This document shows, one piece after another, positions 32,461 to 43,100 of a DNA stretch of 64,000 bases. The position numbers were made by a program, and so were the translations under genes. The stretch is from Ilex aquifolium (lineage: Eukaryota; Streptophyta; Magnoliopsida; Aquifoliales; Aquifoliaceae): positions 9,320,951 through 9,384,950 of the forward strand of contig OX637395.1 of the NCBI GenBank assembly GCA_951799425.1, in the 5' to 3' direction. The stretch's first letter is position 1. Every line of letters begins with the position of its first letter. The notes beneath the pieces are model-generated. The model was not told the origin of the DNA, did no database searches, and saw only the letters and a list, made by a program, of their open reading frames with translations.

Positions 32461-32712
32461 CGTCCGGACGCATGGGGTTAACCCGTCCGGACGCGCCTTA
32501 ACTGCCGCCTTAATTAGCCTTAAAGATCACGCGTCCGGACGCATTGGATTAACCCGTCCGGACGCGTACTCTGAATTTCAAACGTTTGGCTTTCCCGTCC
32601 GGACGCGTGTTGGTCTTCCGTCCGGACGCGAAGTCCAGAGAGTTCAGGCTTTTGGATTCCGTCCGGACGCGACTTCCAGTAGGTTTTATACTATAATTCA
32701 TGCGTCCGGACG
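32461..32712. repeat. Eight CGTCCGGACG palindromes
   Basis: Perfect 10-bp palindromes start at 32461, 32484, 32532, 32555, 32596, 32619, 32660 and 32703. Most sit inside a longer GCGTCCGGACGCG core. Spacing alternates between about 23 and about 41-48 bp, so they form pairs. Confidence 0.95.
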
Positions 32713-33130
32713 CGATTTCCAGTGAATTGATTCCTTCATACTTAGAAAAATTTTCACTTTTCTTCAGCTCTTTCTCTCCCAAGTGGTTTTCTTCTACTTC
32801 TAACAATTTCTAAGGCCAAAAATAAGAAAAGTCTACTTAACTATCTAAAAAAAAAAAAAAATAAACACAATAAACACAGTTGCATGTGCACATCAAATTC
32901 AAAATTTTTTTCAAAATTCCATATGCTTTGTATTATCAAGTAAATGCTCCACCCCCCCACTTAAAAATTTGCATTGTCCTCAATGTATGAATACATAGAG
33001 TAAGATCAAATAAGGGATAGAAAGAACATACCGGATGCGCGTAAAATGTGTTCATGCATCTGTAGAAAAATTAAAGAGAAAATAACATACACTAATATAC
33101 AACAGTATACACCAAATGGTTAGAGACAGA

Positions 33131-36100
33131 TTATTCATAGTGAGGATCCATCAATTCGATGGATTCCACTTCCACGATACCCCCCTCCAAGAATGGTTTC
33201 AATCTTTGCCCATTAACTTTAAAAATGTTTCCATTACTTGGGTTTTCAATCTCCACTGTTCCATATGGGAATACTTCCTTGACAGCGTATGGACCACTCC
33301 ATCTAGTCCGAAGCTTTCCCTTAAAGATGTGAAGCCTAGAATTATATAAAAGAACTTTTTGGCCAGGTGTAAATGTTTTTCGCACAATATTCTTATCATG
33401 AAACACCTTCATCCGTTCTTTGCTAATCTTAGAATTATCATAGGCTTCATTCCTAATCTCATCAAGCTCATTCAGCTGTAATTTTCGTGCGGTGCCGGCT
33501 TGGTCAAAACTAAAGTTGAACATTTTAATGGCCCAATATGCTTTATGCTCTAATTCCACAGGCAGGTGACAAGCCTTTCCATAAATCAATCTATATGGAG
33601 ACATACCAATCGGGGATTTATATGCAGTTCGGTATGCCCATAATGCATCAATTAGTCGTAATGACCAATCTTTACGATCCGGGTTCACCGTTTTTTCCAA
33701 AATATAAGAAATTTCCCGATTGGCAAACTCTACTTGACCACTTGTCTGTGGGTGATAGGGAGTTGCAACTTTATGTGTTACACCATATTTTTTCATCAAA
33801 TTCTCAAAAGGCCTATTACAGAAATGCAATCCCCCATCACTGATAATGGCTCGAGGTATACCAAATCTGGACAAAATATTTTCCTTTAAAAATTTCAAAA
33901 CAACTTTATGATCATTTGTCCGACATGGTATAGCTTCAACCCACTTAGAGACATAATCTATTCCCACCAAAATGTACATGTACCCAAAAGATGGGGGGAA
34001 AGGTCCCATGAAATCTATGCCCCAACAATCAAAAATTTCTATGATCAAAATCGGGTTTAGGGGCATCATATTCCTTCGGGTCAATCCCCCCAGTTTTTGA
34101 CATCGCTCACACACTTTACAAAAATTATGAGCATCCTTAAAAATTGTAGGCCAATAAAATCCGCACTGCAAAACTTTTGCAGCGGTCTTTTTCATAGAAA
34201 AATGGCCTCCACAAGCTCCCGCATGACAAAAAGAGAGAATGTTACTTACCTCATCGTCAGGTACACATCTCCGGATAATCTGATCTGGGCAATATTTGAA
34301 AAGGTATGGGTCATCCCAGAAGAAACTCTTTACCTCAACTAAAAATTTCCTCTTATCCAAAGCAGTCCAAGCCGGTGGCATGTCACCTGTAACAAGAAAA
34401 TTCACAATGTCAGCAAACCATGGTAATGAAGAAACTGCCAATAACTGTTCATCTGGGAAAGTATCTTTGATCGGCACTGTCTCAATGGGCACATCACTCA
34501 CAAGTCTCGACAAATGGTCAGCTACTACATTTTCTACTCCTTTTTTATCCTTAATAGTGATATCAAATTCTTGGAGTAGTAGGATCCACCTCAACAGTCT
34601 CGGTTTTGCATCTTTCTTAGTTAATAAGTATTTGAGAGCTGCATGGTCTGTGAAGATAATAATGGGGAAACCTACTAAGTACGACCTGAATTTGTCTAGT
34701 GCAAATACTACAGCCAGTAATTCTTTTTCTGTTGTAGAATAGTTCATCTGTGCACTATTTAAAGTTCTACTGGCATAGTAGATGACATGAGGCTTTTTGT
34801 CATTTCTTTGTCCTAAAACCGCCCCTACAGCATAGTCACTGGCATCACACATGATTTCGAAAGGACTACTCCAATCTGGGGGTTGCATGATTGGAGCGGT
34901 GACAAGCATGCCCTTTAACTTATCAAAAGCTTCTTGGCATGCATTATCCCACTCAAAAGGTGTGTCTTTCCCTAGGAGATTACAGAGTGGTCTAGATATG
35001 GAACTAAAATCTTTTATAAATCTCCTATAAAAACCAGCATGACCCAAGAAAGATCTAATATCCTTAAGGGCTTTCGGACTAGGTAAATTAGCAATTAACT
35101 CAATTTTTGCCATATCTACCTGAATTCCCTCAGAAGAGACAATGTGACCAAGAACAATTCCCTTTCTAACCATGAAGTGACATTTTTCCCAGTTAAGTAC
35201 AAGGTTCTTTTCTTCACATCTTATTAGTACCTTCTCCAGATTAGCTAAGCAGTCATTATAGGAATCACCAAAAACAGTAAAATCATCCATAAAGACTTCA
35301 AGAAAACGCTCAACCATATCACTGAAAATACTAAACATACACCTTTGAAAAGTCGCAGGTGCATTGCATAATCCAAAAGGCATCCTTCTATAAGCAAAGG
35401 TGCCAAACGGGCAAGTAAATGTGGTCTTCTCTTGGTCTTCTAGGGCAATTTCAATCTGGTTATATCCCGAATAGCCATCTAAAAAACAATAGTACAAGTG
35501 TGACGCTACCCTTTCTAAAATTTGATCCATAAAAGGCAAAGGGAAATGATCTTTTCTAGTAACAGCATTAAGTCTCCTGTAGTCTATGCACATTCTCCAA
35601 CCAGTAACTGTCCTAGTTGGCACAAATTCATTATTCTCATTAACAACTACAGTGACTCCAGATTTCTTAGGAACTACCTGTGTGGGGCTTACCCATTTGC
35701 TGTCTGCAATAGGGTAGATAATTCCAACATCTAACAATTTCAACACCTCTTTTTTCACAACTTCTTTCATATGTGGATTTAGCCTACGTTGCATCTCCCT
35801 AGATGTTTTAGCATTATCCTCCAAATAAATCTTGTGAGTGCAAACCAAAGGGCTAATTCCTTTTATGTCAGCTAAAGTCCAACCAGTTACATTCTTATGA
35901 TCCTTAAGGAGGTGTAACAACATACCTTCCTCTGCTGAATTCAATTGAGAAGAAATTATTACCGGATAAGTTTTATCATCTCCTAAGAATGCATACTTCA
36001 AATCCACTGGTAATTGCTTGAGGTCTAGTTTGGGGGCTTTATCCTTGGATGGTATTGGTGGATCAGTTCTTGGTGGGAGCTCCTCAAATCTCTGTCTCAA

Positions 36101-38599
36101 CTCTCCTATTTCAAGTACCTGCAAAGAGTTTAACATATTAGTTGAAACAGAAATGTCAGCATTCTTTTCATCTATCCCTAACTCAGAATATTGTTCAAGC
36201 GAACATGCTTCAAGTGGATCAAACAAAGAAGAATCATATACTCTGCTTGGAACAATAGATTCAATCATGTTAACTTCATGCACATCTTCATCAATATTCC
36301 CAGGTTGTTTGCATACATTAAAAATGTTGAGCTCCAATGTCATGTTCCCAAAGGTCAATTTCATCACACCATTCCTGCAATTAATTAGAGCATTTGAAGT
36401 TGCTAGGAATGGTCTGCCTAAAATGACGGGAATCTGAGCACTAGTATTTAATACAGGTTGAGTGTCCAAAATTATGAAATCCACAGGAAAATAAAATTTA
36501 TCAACCTGTACTAAAACATCCTCCACCATACCCCTAGGTATCCTCACTGATCGGTCAGCTAATTGAAGTGTAACCGAAGTGGGTTTTAACTCCCCCAACC
36601 CCAATTGCTCATATACTGAATAAGGGAGCAAGTTCACACTAGCTCCTAAATCCAGTAATGCTTGTTCAATTCTGTGGTTGCCTATAACACAAGAAATAGT
36701 AGGACAACCTGGGTCTTTATATTTTGGTGGAGTTCTATGCTGTATAATGGAGGATACCTGCTCAGTCAAAAATGCCTTCTTTTGCACATTTAATTTCCTT
36801 TTAATAGTGCATAACTCTTTCAAAAATTTTGCATAAGAAGGTATTTGTTTAATGGCATCCAACAAGGGAATATTGATTTTCACCTGCTTAAAAATTTCTA
36901 AAATATCATTATGCACAACAGACCTAGTAGAAGTAAGCAATCTCTGTGGGAATGGTGCAGGTGGAACATACTTTTCAGACTTATTACTTTCAGATAGGCT
37001 AATCTTATCATCACTCTCCGTGGGTTGAGAAATCTTTTCAGAATCTTGAGTTTCCAAAGGAATGGTTTTATTAATTTCTTTCCCGCTACGGAGTGTAGTG
37101 ATAGACTTTACTTGCTCGTGGGCAGTCTCAGAAGTGCAAGTCTCATTCACAACAAATTGACCCTGTGGGTTCGGTTGTGGTTGTGCTGGCAGTCTACCCT
37201 TTTCCTGATGGCAAGGGTCAATGGTCAATTTCGTGATTGCACTCCTCATATCCTCAATAGCCTGAGTTGTTTGTCTATTGTATGTTCGCTGATCCTGCAT
37301 AAATTGTGACAACACCTCCTCAATGTCTCTTTTTGGGCGTGGAATGTAGGGTGCAACATTTGAAGAATTTTGTTGGGGTGGTTGTGATGCATGATTGTCA
37401 TTCCTCCAACTAAAATTTGGATGATTCTTCCACCCCGGATTGTATATGTTCGAGTATGGGTTATTGTAAGGCTTTGAAAAAGTGTTTACAACATTTGCTT
37501 GGTCATACACTTCTTTTAATGCAGGTAATGATGGACACTCCGTCACAGGATGTCCAGGGATTTCACAGATACTGCATATCCCCTCAGCTTGAACTGTGTC
37601 AACCTGATTAACCTTTTTGTATTCCATAGCCTCTAACCGTCTCGTTAAGGTGGCAATCCTAGCTCCTAGGTCATCCTCCTCCCTCAACTGGTATTTACCC
37701 CCACTAGATGATGATGACTGTGCAGTTTTACCCTTAGATGGTTCAGGGGATGTAGTATCCCAAGATTGTGCATTCTCGGCTAATTGGTCTAAATAATCAA
37801 AAGCATCATCTGGTTCCTTATTCATAAAATCCCCATTACACATCATTTCAATAAATTGACGCAGTTGTGGGCCTAAACCCTCATAAAAGAAACTTATTAT
37901 GCGCCAACTTTCATAACCATGATGTGGGCAAGATGCAAGAAGGTCTTTAAATCTTTCCCAACTTTGATAAAAATTTTCAGACTCCTTTTGAGAAAAATTC
38001 ATTATCTGTCTTTTCAAAGAATTTGTGCGATGTGTGGGAAAAAATTTCTTTAAAAATTGTTTCTGCATCTCTTGCCATGTTCCTATAGACCTAGATCTCA
38101 ACGAATATAACCAAGTTTTAGCTTTTTCCTTTAATGAAAAAGGAAATAACTTCAGCCTGACTATATCCATTGCCACATTCTGGTCATGGAACGTCGCACA
38201 TACATCTCCAAATTCTCTGATGTGCAAATATGGGTTCTCTTCACCTATACCAAGGAATTTTGGAAGTAGTTGAATCATGCCAGGTTTAAAAACAAAATGA
38301 ATGGCATTCAATGGAAAAATGATGCATGACGGTTCAGTGAGAAGTACGGGTTGTAAATATTCACGCAACGTCCTACCCTGATTGACATTCAAATTATCCA
38401 CATCATTCTCATCATGATTGCTCACTCTATCAATATGATCCTCCCGTTCGGGAAGATCATTCTGCCTATGGCCATTAAGATTCGCAGCCATTGTGTGCAA
38501 AAAGTGATTTGACACAGACAAATCAAATAAATTTCCAAACAGAGTATCTGAATCTTCTCTTGTTAAACGTCCACTTAAATCACGATGCCAAAAGCTCAT
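33131..38599 (-). CDS. Athila gag-pol polyprotein, intact (1822 aa)
   Basis: A single open frame. Approximate positions: gag capsid region at residues 95-285; CCHC knuckle [14 protein letters not shown] about 342-355; protease [12 protein letters not shown] about 650; reverse transcriptase CIDYRRLNA about 1003, with catalytic FMDD about 1103; RNase H ([12 protein letters not shown]) about 1248; integrase zinc domain (H..H about 1460, CERC about 1500). The integrase core has Asp about 1528 (GIDFMG), Asp about 1586 (ISDGG) and Glu about 1621, with D35E spacing between the last two. The C-terminal end is KVLLYNSRL...KPFL. It makes the particle, copies RNA to DNA and inserts it. All catalytic residues I checked are present, so this copy may be functional. 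The family's usual length (about 1800) agrees. Confidence 0.95.
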   Translation of the reverse strand: MSFWHRDLSGRLTREDSDTLFGNLFDLSVSNHFLHTMAANLNGHRQNDLPEREDHIDRVSNHDENDVDNLNVNQGRTLREYLQPVLLTEPSCIIFPLNAIHFVFKPGMIQLLPKFLGIGEENPYLHIREFGDVCATFHDQNVAMDIVRLKLFPFSLKEKAKTWLYSLRSRSIGTWQEMQKQFLKKFFPTHRTNSLKRQIMNFSQKESENFYQSWERFKDLLASCPHHGYESWRIISFFYEGLGPQLRQFIEMMCNGDFMNKEPDDAFDYLDQLAENAQSWDTTSPEPSKGKTAQSSSSSGGKYQLREEDDLGARIATLTRRLEAMEYKKVNQVDTVQAEGICSICEIPGHPVTECPSLPALKEVYDQANVVNTFSKPYNNPYSNIYNPGWKNHPNFSWRNDNHASQPPQQNSSNVAPYIPRPKRDIEEVLSQFMQDQRTYNRQTTQAIEDMRSAITKLTIDPCHQEKGRLPAQPQPNPQGQFVVNETCTSETAHEQVKSITTLRSGKEINKTIPLETQDSEKISQPTESDDKISLSESNKSEKYVPPAPFPQRLLTSTRSVVHNDILEIFKQVKINIPLLDAIKQIPSYAKFLKELCTIKRKLNVQKKAFLTEQVSSIIQHRTPPKYKDPGCPTISCVIGNHRIEQALLDLGASVNLLPYSVYEQLGLGELKPTSVTLQLADRSVRIPRGMVEDVLVQVDKFYFPVDFIILDTQPVLNTSAQIPVILGRPFLATSNALINCRNGVMKLTFGNMTLELNIFNVCKQPGNIDEDVHEVNMIESIVPSRVYDSSLFDPLEACSLEQYSELGIDEKNADISVSTNMLNSLQVLEIGELRQRFEELPPRTDPPIPSKDKAPKLDLKQLPVDLKYAFLGDDKTYPVIISSQLNSAEEGMLLHLLKDHKNVTGWTLADIKGISPLVCTHKIYLEDNAKTSREMQRRLNPHMKEVVKKEVLKLLDVGIIYPIADSKWVSPTQVVPKKSGVTVVVNENNEFVPTRTVTGWRMCIDYRRLNAVTRKDHFPLPFMDQILERVASHLYYCFLDGYSGYNQIEIALEDQEKTTFTCPFGTFAYRRMPFGLCNAPATFQRCMFSIFSDMVERFLEVFMDDFTVFGDSYNDCLANLEKVLIRCEEKNLVLNWEKCHFMVRKGIVLGHIVSSEGIQVDMAKIELIANLPSPKALKDIRSFLGHAGFYRRFIKDFSSISRPLCNLLGKDTPFEWDNACQEAFDKLKGMLVTAPIMQPPDWSSPFEIMCDASDYAVGAVLGQRNDKKPHVIYYASRTLNSAQMNYSTTEKELLAVVFALDKFRSYLVGFPIIIFTDHAALKYLLTKKDAKPRLLRWILLLQEFDITIKDKKGVENVVADHLSRLVSDVPIETVPIKDTFPDEQLLAVSSLPWFADIVNFLVTGDMPPAWTALDKRKFLVEVKSFFWDDPYLFKYCPDQIIRRCVPDDEVSNILSFCHAGACGGHFSMKKTAAKVLQCGFYWPTIFKDAHNFCKVCERCQKLGGLTRRNMMPLNPILIIEIFDCWGIDFMGPFPPSFGYMYILVGIDYVSKWVEAIPCRTNDHKVVLKFLKENILSRFGIPRAIISDGGLHFCNRPFENLMKKYGVTHKVATPYHPQTSGQVEFANREISYILEKTVNPDRKDWSLRLIDALWAYRTAYKSPIGMSPYRLIYGKACHLPVELEHKAYWAIKMFNFSFDQAGTARKLQLNELDEIRNEAYDNSKISKERMKVFHDKNIVRKTFTPGQKVLLYNSRLHIFKGKLRTRWSGPYAVKEVFPYGTVEIENPSNGNIFKVNGQRLKPFLEGGIVEVESIELMDPHYE

Positions 38600-38758
38600 A
38601 AAACAAATAAATAACCTAAATAAATTCTAAATTAAACTAACAAGAAAAATATCTTAAATAAATAAACTAAAAATTAGAACGAAGTTACCGGATTTCCGAA
38701 GACTCGTAAATACCGCAAACCTCAATGATGTAATGGCTCCTTGTCTTTCAAGTTCCCC

Positions 38759-38777
38759 GACAACGGCGCCAAAAACT
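38759..38777 (-). promoter_or_regulatory. Primer-binding site of Athila
   Basis: On the minus strand, TGGCGCCGTTGTCGGGGAA lies a few bases inside the 5' LTR. This is the Athila-type PBS, complementary to the 3' end of an Asp tRNA with one mismatch. Confidence 0.8.
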
Positions 38778-39855
38778 TGCTTCAACTTTAAAAGTGTAAA
38801 CCCAAGCGCAGGTTGAGCAAAGTAATATATTCTCGGAAGTCCGAGGTCGATCCCACGAGGAATTGTAACAAGGAACAATCACACAAATAACAAAAGTAAT
38901 TTGAAAAGAACAAAAAGAATTATTTGGAAAATTGTTGATTTGGGAAAAGTGATTTTGGTAATTAAAACAGTAATAAAATAAATACTAGAGCATCAGGTAC
39001 TCCCTCTCAACTTCATACAATACTAGTTAAAGACTCAAAACTTGACTTGAAAGAGGAATTAAATGTCAGTTAACCCAATTAACAAATCAAGTGATAAATC
39101 CAATGGTTATAATCAAAAGACTACCAGGAACCTGAATAATCATTCAATCATATTATTTTATGAAATAATGTTAATCCTTCCAGCGTGGAATAACCAGTGA
39201 TTTACACGCAGGGAAAATCAAGCAATTGATGTACATGGCACAACAACTCAAGAGTTTATACAGCATAAACACTTTGCTAAAATATTAAGGATTAAATTAA
39301 CACAATAACATAAATCCTTAAGTACAAGAGTCAATAAAAATACCGTACTCCGTTGAGAGGTTTTCCCCTAGCCCTAGTTTAGCTTTCTAGCCAGACATGG
39401 TAAAGGATGCAGAAAATAGACTAAAAACAAAAGAAGAACTCCCCTTTACAAGATTCTAGGTTCGTATTTATACAGTACAGTTTAAAGAAATTGCATCCCA
39501 TTAGGACTCTAAATTCGGCAGCAGAGGTTTGACACGCGTCCGGACGCACCTCTCTCATCCGTCCGGACGCGTGCTCCAGAATGATCTTTGCTTCGTTTGT
39601 CAACTTTCTGCCAATCGCGTCCGGACGCGTACACTTCCTCCGTCCGGACGCGTGTTCCAGTGTGATCCATCCTGAGCTATGCTTCCTTTCTTCTCATAGC
39701 TTCACTCCAATTGTGCACTATTAACCTGCAAAACAACACAACTCATCTTTTATTCTCATAGCCTTAATCTTCAATTAAATCATCATAAATATCACACTTT
39801 CACAATAAAATGATCAATATTACCTCTGACAAATGTAATTATTAGACCTGAATCA
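38778..39855 (-). repeat. 5' LTR of Athila
   Basis: 1078 bp, essentially identical to 28389-29466. The TATA box is at about 39472-39463 and the four palindromes at 39537-39650. Confidence 0.95.
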
Positions 39856-40105
39856 CTAGTTTATGAGCTGAGGAGCTCATCTTTCATTTATAAGCTTTGA
39901 AGCTTATCGTATATTTATGAGCTGAAGAGCTCATCTCTCATTTATAAGCTTTGAAGCTTATGGAGTATTTATGAGCTGAAGAGCTCATCTTTCATTTATA
40001 AGCTTTGAAGCTTATCGAGTATTTATGAGCTGAAGAGCTCATCTTTCATTTATAAGCTTTGAAGCTTATCGTATATTTATGAGCTGAAGAGCTCATGCCT
40101 TTACT
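39856..40105. repeat. Hairpin repeat array, part B (E1)
   Basis: Four full units of about 54 nt plus a partial one. Each has ATGAGCT-GAAG-AGCTCAT and ATAAGCTT-TG-AAGCTTAT. These are more uniform than part A, suggesting recent amplification. The array lies immediately 3' of the pol frame (ends 40178). Confidence 0.9.
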
Positions 40106-40177
40106 TTGGAAGCCATTGAAGGGTGAATAAAAGACTTGCTCATTCTGATTTAAAAATAGCTCTATTACAAGTAACAT

Positions 40178-43100
40178 TTACTGAAAAAACCTCTTAAGGT
40201 GCTCGGCATTCCACGAGTGAGGTAGGACCTTTCCCTCCTCTGTTTGCAATTCGTAATTCCCCGGTCGGATTATCCTTGACACGATATAGGGCCCTTCCCA
40301 GTTGGGCCCCAATTTTCCATGCGTGGGATCCTTCCTTGCAAGCAGAAGCCTCCTAAGTACCAAGTCTCCAGCCTTGAAGCTTCGGTGCCTTACCTTCCTG
40401 TCGTAATACCTTGCGGTTTTCCTTTGGTAAATGCGGACACGCTGCAGAGCTCTGTCCCTTTTTTCATCCAAGAGATCGAGGTTTAACAGGAGAGATTCAT
40501 CATTGTGCTCGGTGGTCCGGTAGGCCCACAATACCTCAGGGATGTATTCCACCCACTTGCCTTTCAGGTTTTCTAGTTTGGTCTTCAAGGCTGACTTTAT
40601 GGTTCTGATTGTGACCTCTGCCTGCCCATTGGATTGGGGATGTGCAGGAGCTGAGAAATAGTTCTTGATCCCAAGCTCGGCACAAAAGCTTTTGAATTTC
40701 GAATTGTCGAACTGCTTTCCGTTGTCAGACACGACCGCTATGGGAACCCCAAACCTGCAAACTATCGATTTCTAAACGAAGTTTTGAACTTTTTGCTCAG
40801 TGATTGTTGCCAAAGGTTCGACCTCTGCCCATTTGGTGAAGTAATCCACTCCTATGATGGCAAACTTGCACTGTCCCACACCGGTGGGGAGGGGTCCCAG
40901 AATGTCCAAATCCCACTGCTGAAAAGGCCATGGGCTTACCACCGAGGTTAGGAGCTCGGGAGGACAGTGGGACGCATTGGCATGCTCCTGGCAAGTCTTG
41001 CATTTTCTTACTAAGTCGGTGGCACTTTTGAGCATGGTGGGCCAAAAATACCCTTGCCTTAGTACTTTTCCTGCCAAGGCCCGAGCCCCTATGTGATTGC
41101 CGCATATACCTTCGTGCACCTCTCTGAGTATATAATTGACATCCTCATCTCCCACACATTTAAGGAGAGGCGTTGAGAATCCACGCTTGTACAGACCTCC
41201 TTGCAGCAAGGAAAATCTGGCTGACCTGGCCCTTAGCTTGGATGCCTCCTTAGCATCACTTGGCAAAGTCCCATTCTGCAGGTACCCTATGATGGGGTCC
41301 ATCCAGCTCGGCTGAGCTTCGACTGATAGCATGTCCTCTTCTTCGATACTTACTGAAGGCTCTGGGAGGTGCTCCACTGGTATTAGTCTATCCAAGTCTT
41401 CTTGCGAGGCAGTTGCTAACCTTGCCAACGCAGCTGCTCATGAATTTTCTGCTCTGGGCACATGTCTGACCTTAACCTGCACAAATTTTTTCATTATTTC
41501 TCGTACCTTTTTGAGGTAAAGGACCATCTTTTCGCCTCTTGCTTCGTAGGCCTCTTCTATCTGTTTTACCACCAGTTGAGAGTCGCTGCAGATCTCCAGC
41601 TGCTCTGCTTCCATAGAACAAGCAAGATTAAGCCCAGCGATGACAACTTCATATTCTGCCTCATTATTTGAAACTTTGAACCCAAATCTGAGGGCATATT
41701 CGACGTCTATTCCTTCTGGGGAGGTTAGGATCATTCCTGCACCGCTTCCCTGAGCATTGGCAGCTCCATCTACTGAAAGCTTCCATATAGGGAAGTCTGG
41801 TATTAAATCCGTGGTTTCCATAGGCGCTGCTGCTGTGAACTCTGCGATAAAATCTGCCAAAATCTGCCCTTTGATGGCAGTTCTTGACTTATATCTGATA
41901 TCAAACTCACTGAGCTCTATGGCCCATTTAACCAACCTCCCTGAAGACTCTGGCTTATGCAATACTTGTTTCAACGGCTGATCTGTTGGGACCTCGATAG
42001 TATGAGCCTGGAAATAAGGTCTAAGTCTTCTAGCTGTTGTAACCAGGGCTAGAACAAGTTTTTCCATTTTTGGATATCTCTCCTCTGCCCCCCTCAGAGC
42101 TCTGCTACAGTAATAGACTGGTTGCTGAGCTCTGTCTCGCTCCCTAACCAGCGCTACGCTTGTCGAAAAATCTGAAACCGCCAGGTAGAGGGTGAGGACT
42201 TCCCCTTCTAAAGGGCTTACCAAAACGGGGGGAGAGCTCATATAGTTTTTTAGGGCTTCGAATGCTTCTTCACACTTGGCATCCCACTGGAATGCCTTCT
42301 TCAAGATCTGAAAAAATGGCTGGCATTTATCGCTTGACCTAGACACGAAACGGCTCAGGGCAGCTATCCTGCCTGTCAAGCGTTGCACCTCCCTTGTGTT
42401 GGATGGTGATTGCATCTCCACCATTGCCCTAACCTTCTCTGGATTAGCTTCAATCCCTCTGCTGCTAACAATAAAACCCAGGAATTTTCCTGCCGAGACC
42501 CCAAACGCGCATTTCGCAGGGTTGAGCTTCATTTTGTATTCCTTCAGGATTCGGAACGATTCAGCTAAGTGCTCGATGTGGAGCTCTGCTTTTAATGACT
42601 TTACTAGCATATCATCGATGTAAACTTCCATGGACGCTTCTATCTATTTTTGGAACATCCTATTTACCAACCTCTGGTAAGTAGCTCCAGCGTTCTTCAA
42701 CCCGAAGGGCATGACCTGGTAACAGTATGTTCCCTGTTCAGTTACAAAGGAGGTCTTCTCCTGATCGCTGGGATCCATCCTGATCTGGTGTATCCTGAGA
42801 AGGCATCCATGAAGCTAAGGAGCTCATGCCCGGCTGTGGCGTCCACTATTAGGTCAATCCGAGGTAACGGAAAGCTATCCTTGGGGCATGCTCGATTGAG
42901 ATCAGTAAAGTCAATGCACAATCGCCATTTGCCATTAGTTTTCTTAACGAGAACCACATTCGCCAACCAGGTAGGGTAGTCAACTTCCCTGATGGCCTTG
43001 GCATGGAGGAGTTTGCTGACCTCCTCATTAATTGCCTTTTGTCTTTCTGAGGCAAAACTCCTCCTCTTTTGTTTGACTGGTTTGCAAGCTGGATTCACGC

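Larger units (their letters stand above)
28389..39855 (-). mobile_element. Young Athila-lineage Ty3/gypsy element, nested in E1
   Basis: Two 1078-bp LTRs (28389-29466 and 38778-39855), starting TGCTTCAACTT and ending GAATCA on the plus strand, are flanked by CTAGT (28384-28388 and 39856-39860). By eye the LTRs differ at a single base (AAAGCTTG versus AAAACTTG), so insertion is very recent. On the minus strand the order is LTR, PBS, gag-pol (38599-33131, uninterrupted), palindrome-rich promoter region, extra ORF (32347-31260), 1.8 kb of non-coding sequence with T tracts, purine tract, LTR. Athila identity rests on the gag, the FMDD reverse transcriptase, the integrase motifs, the Asp-tRNA-type PBS and the extra ORF in the env position. 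Confidence 0.95.

Noticed and set aside
33116..38273. Plus-strand open frames across the Athila gag-pol (for example 33538-33843, 36018-36437)
   Set aside because: Shadows of the minus-strand 1822-codon frame. They have no domains or splice context.
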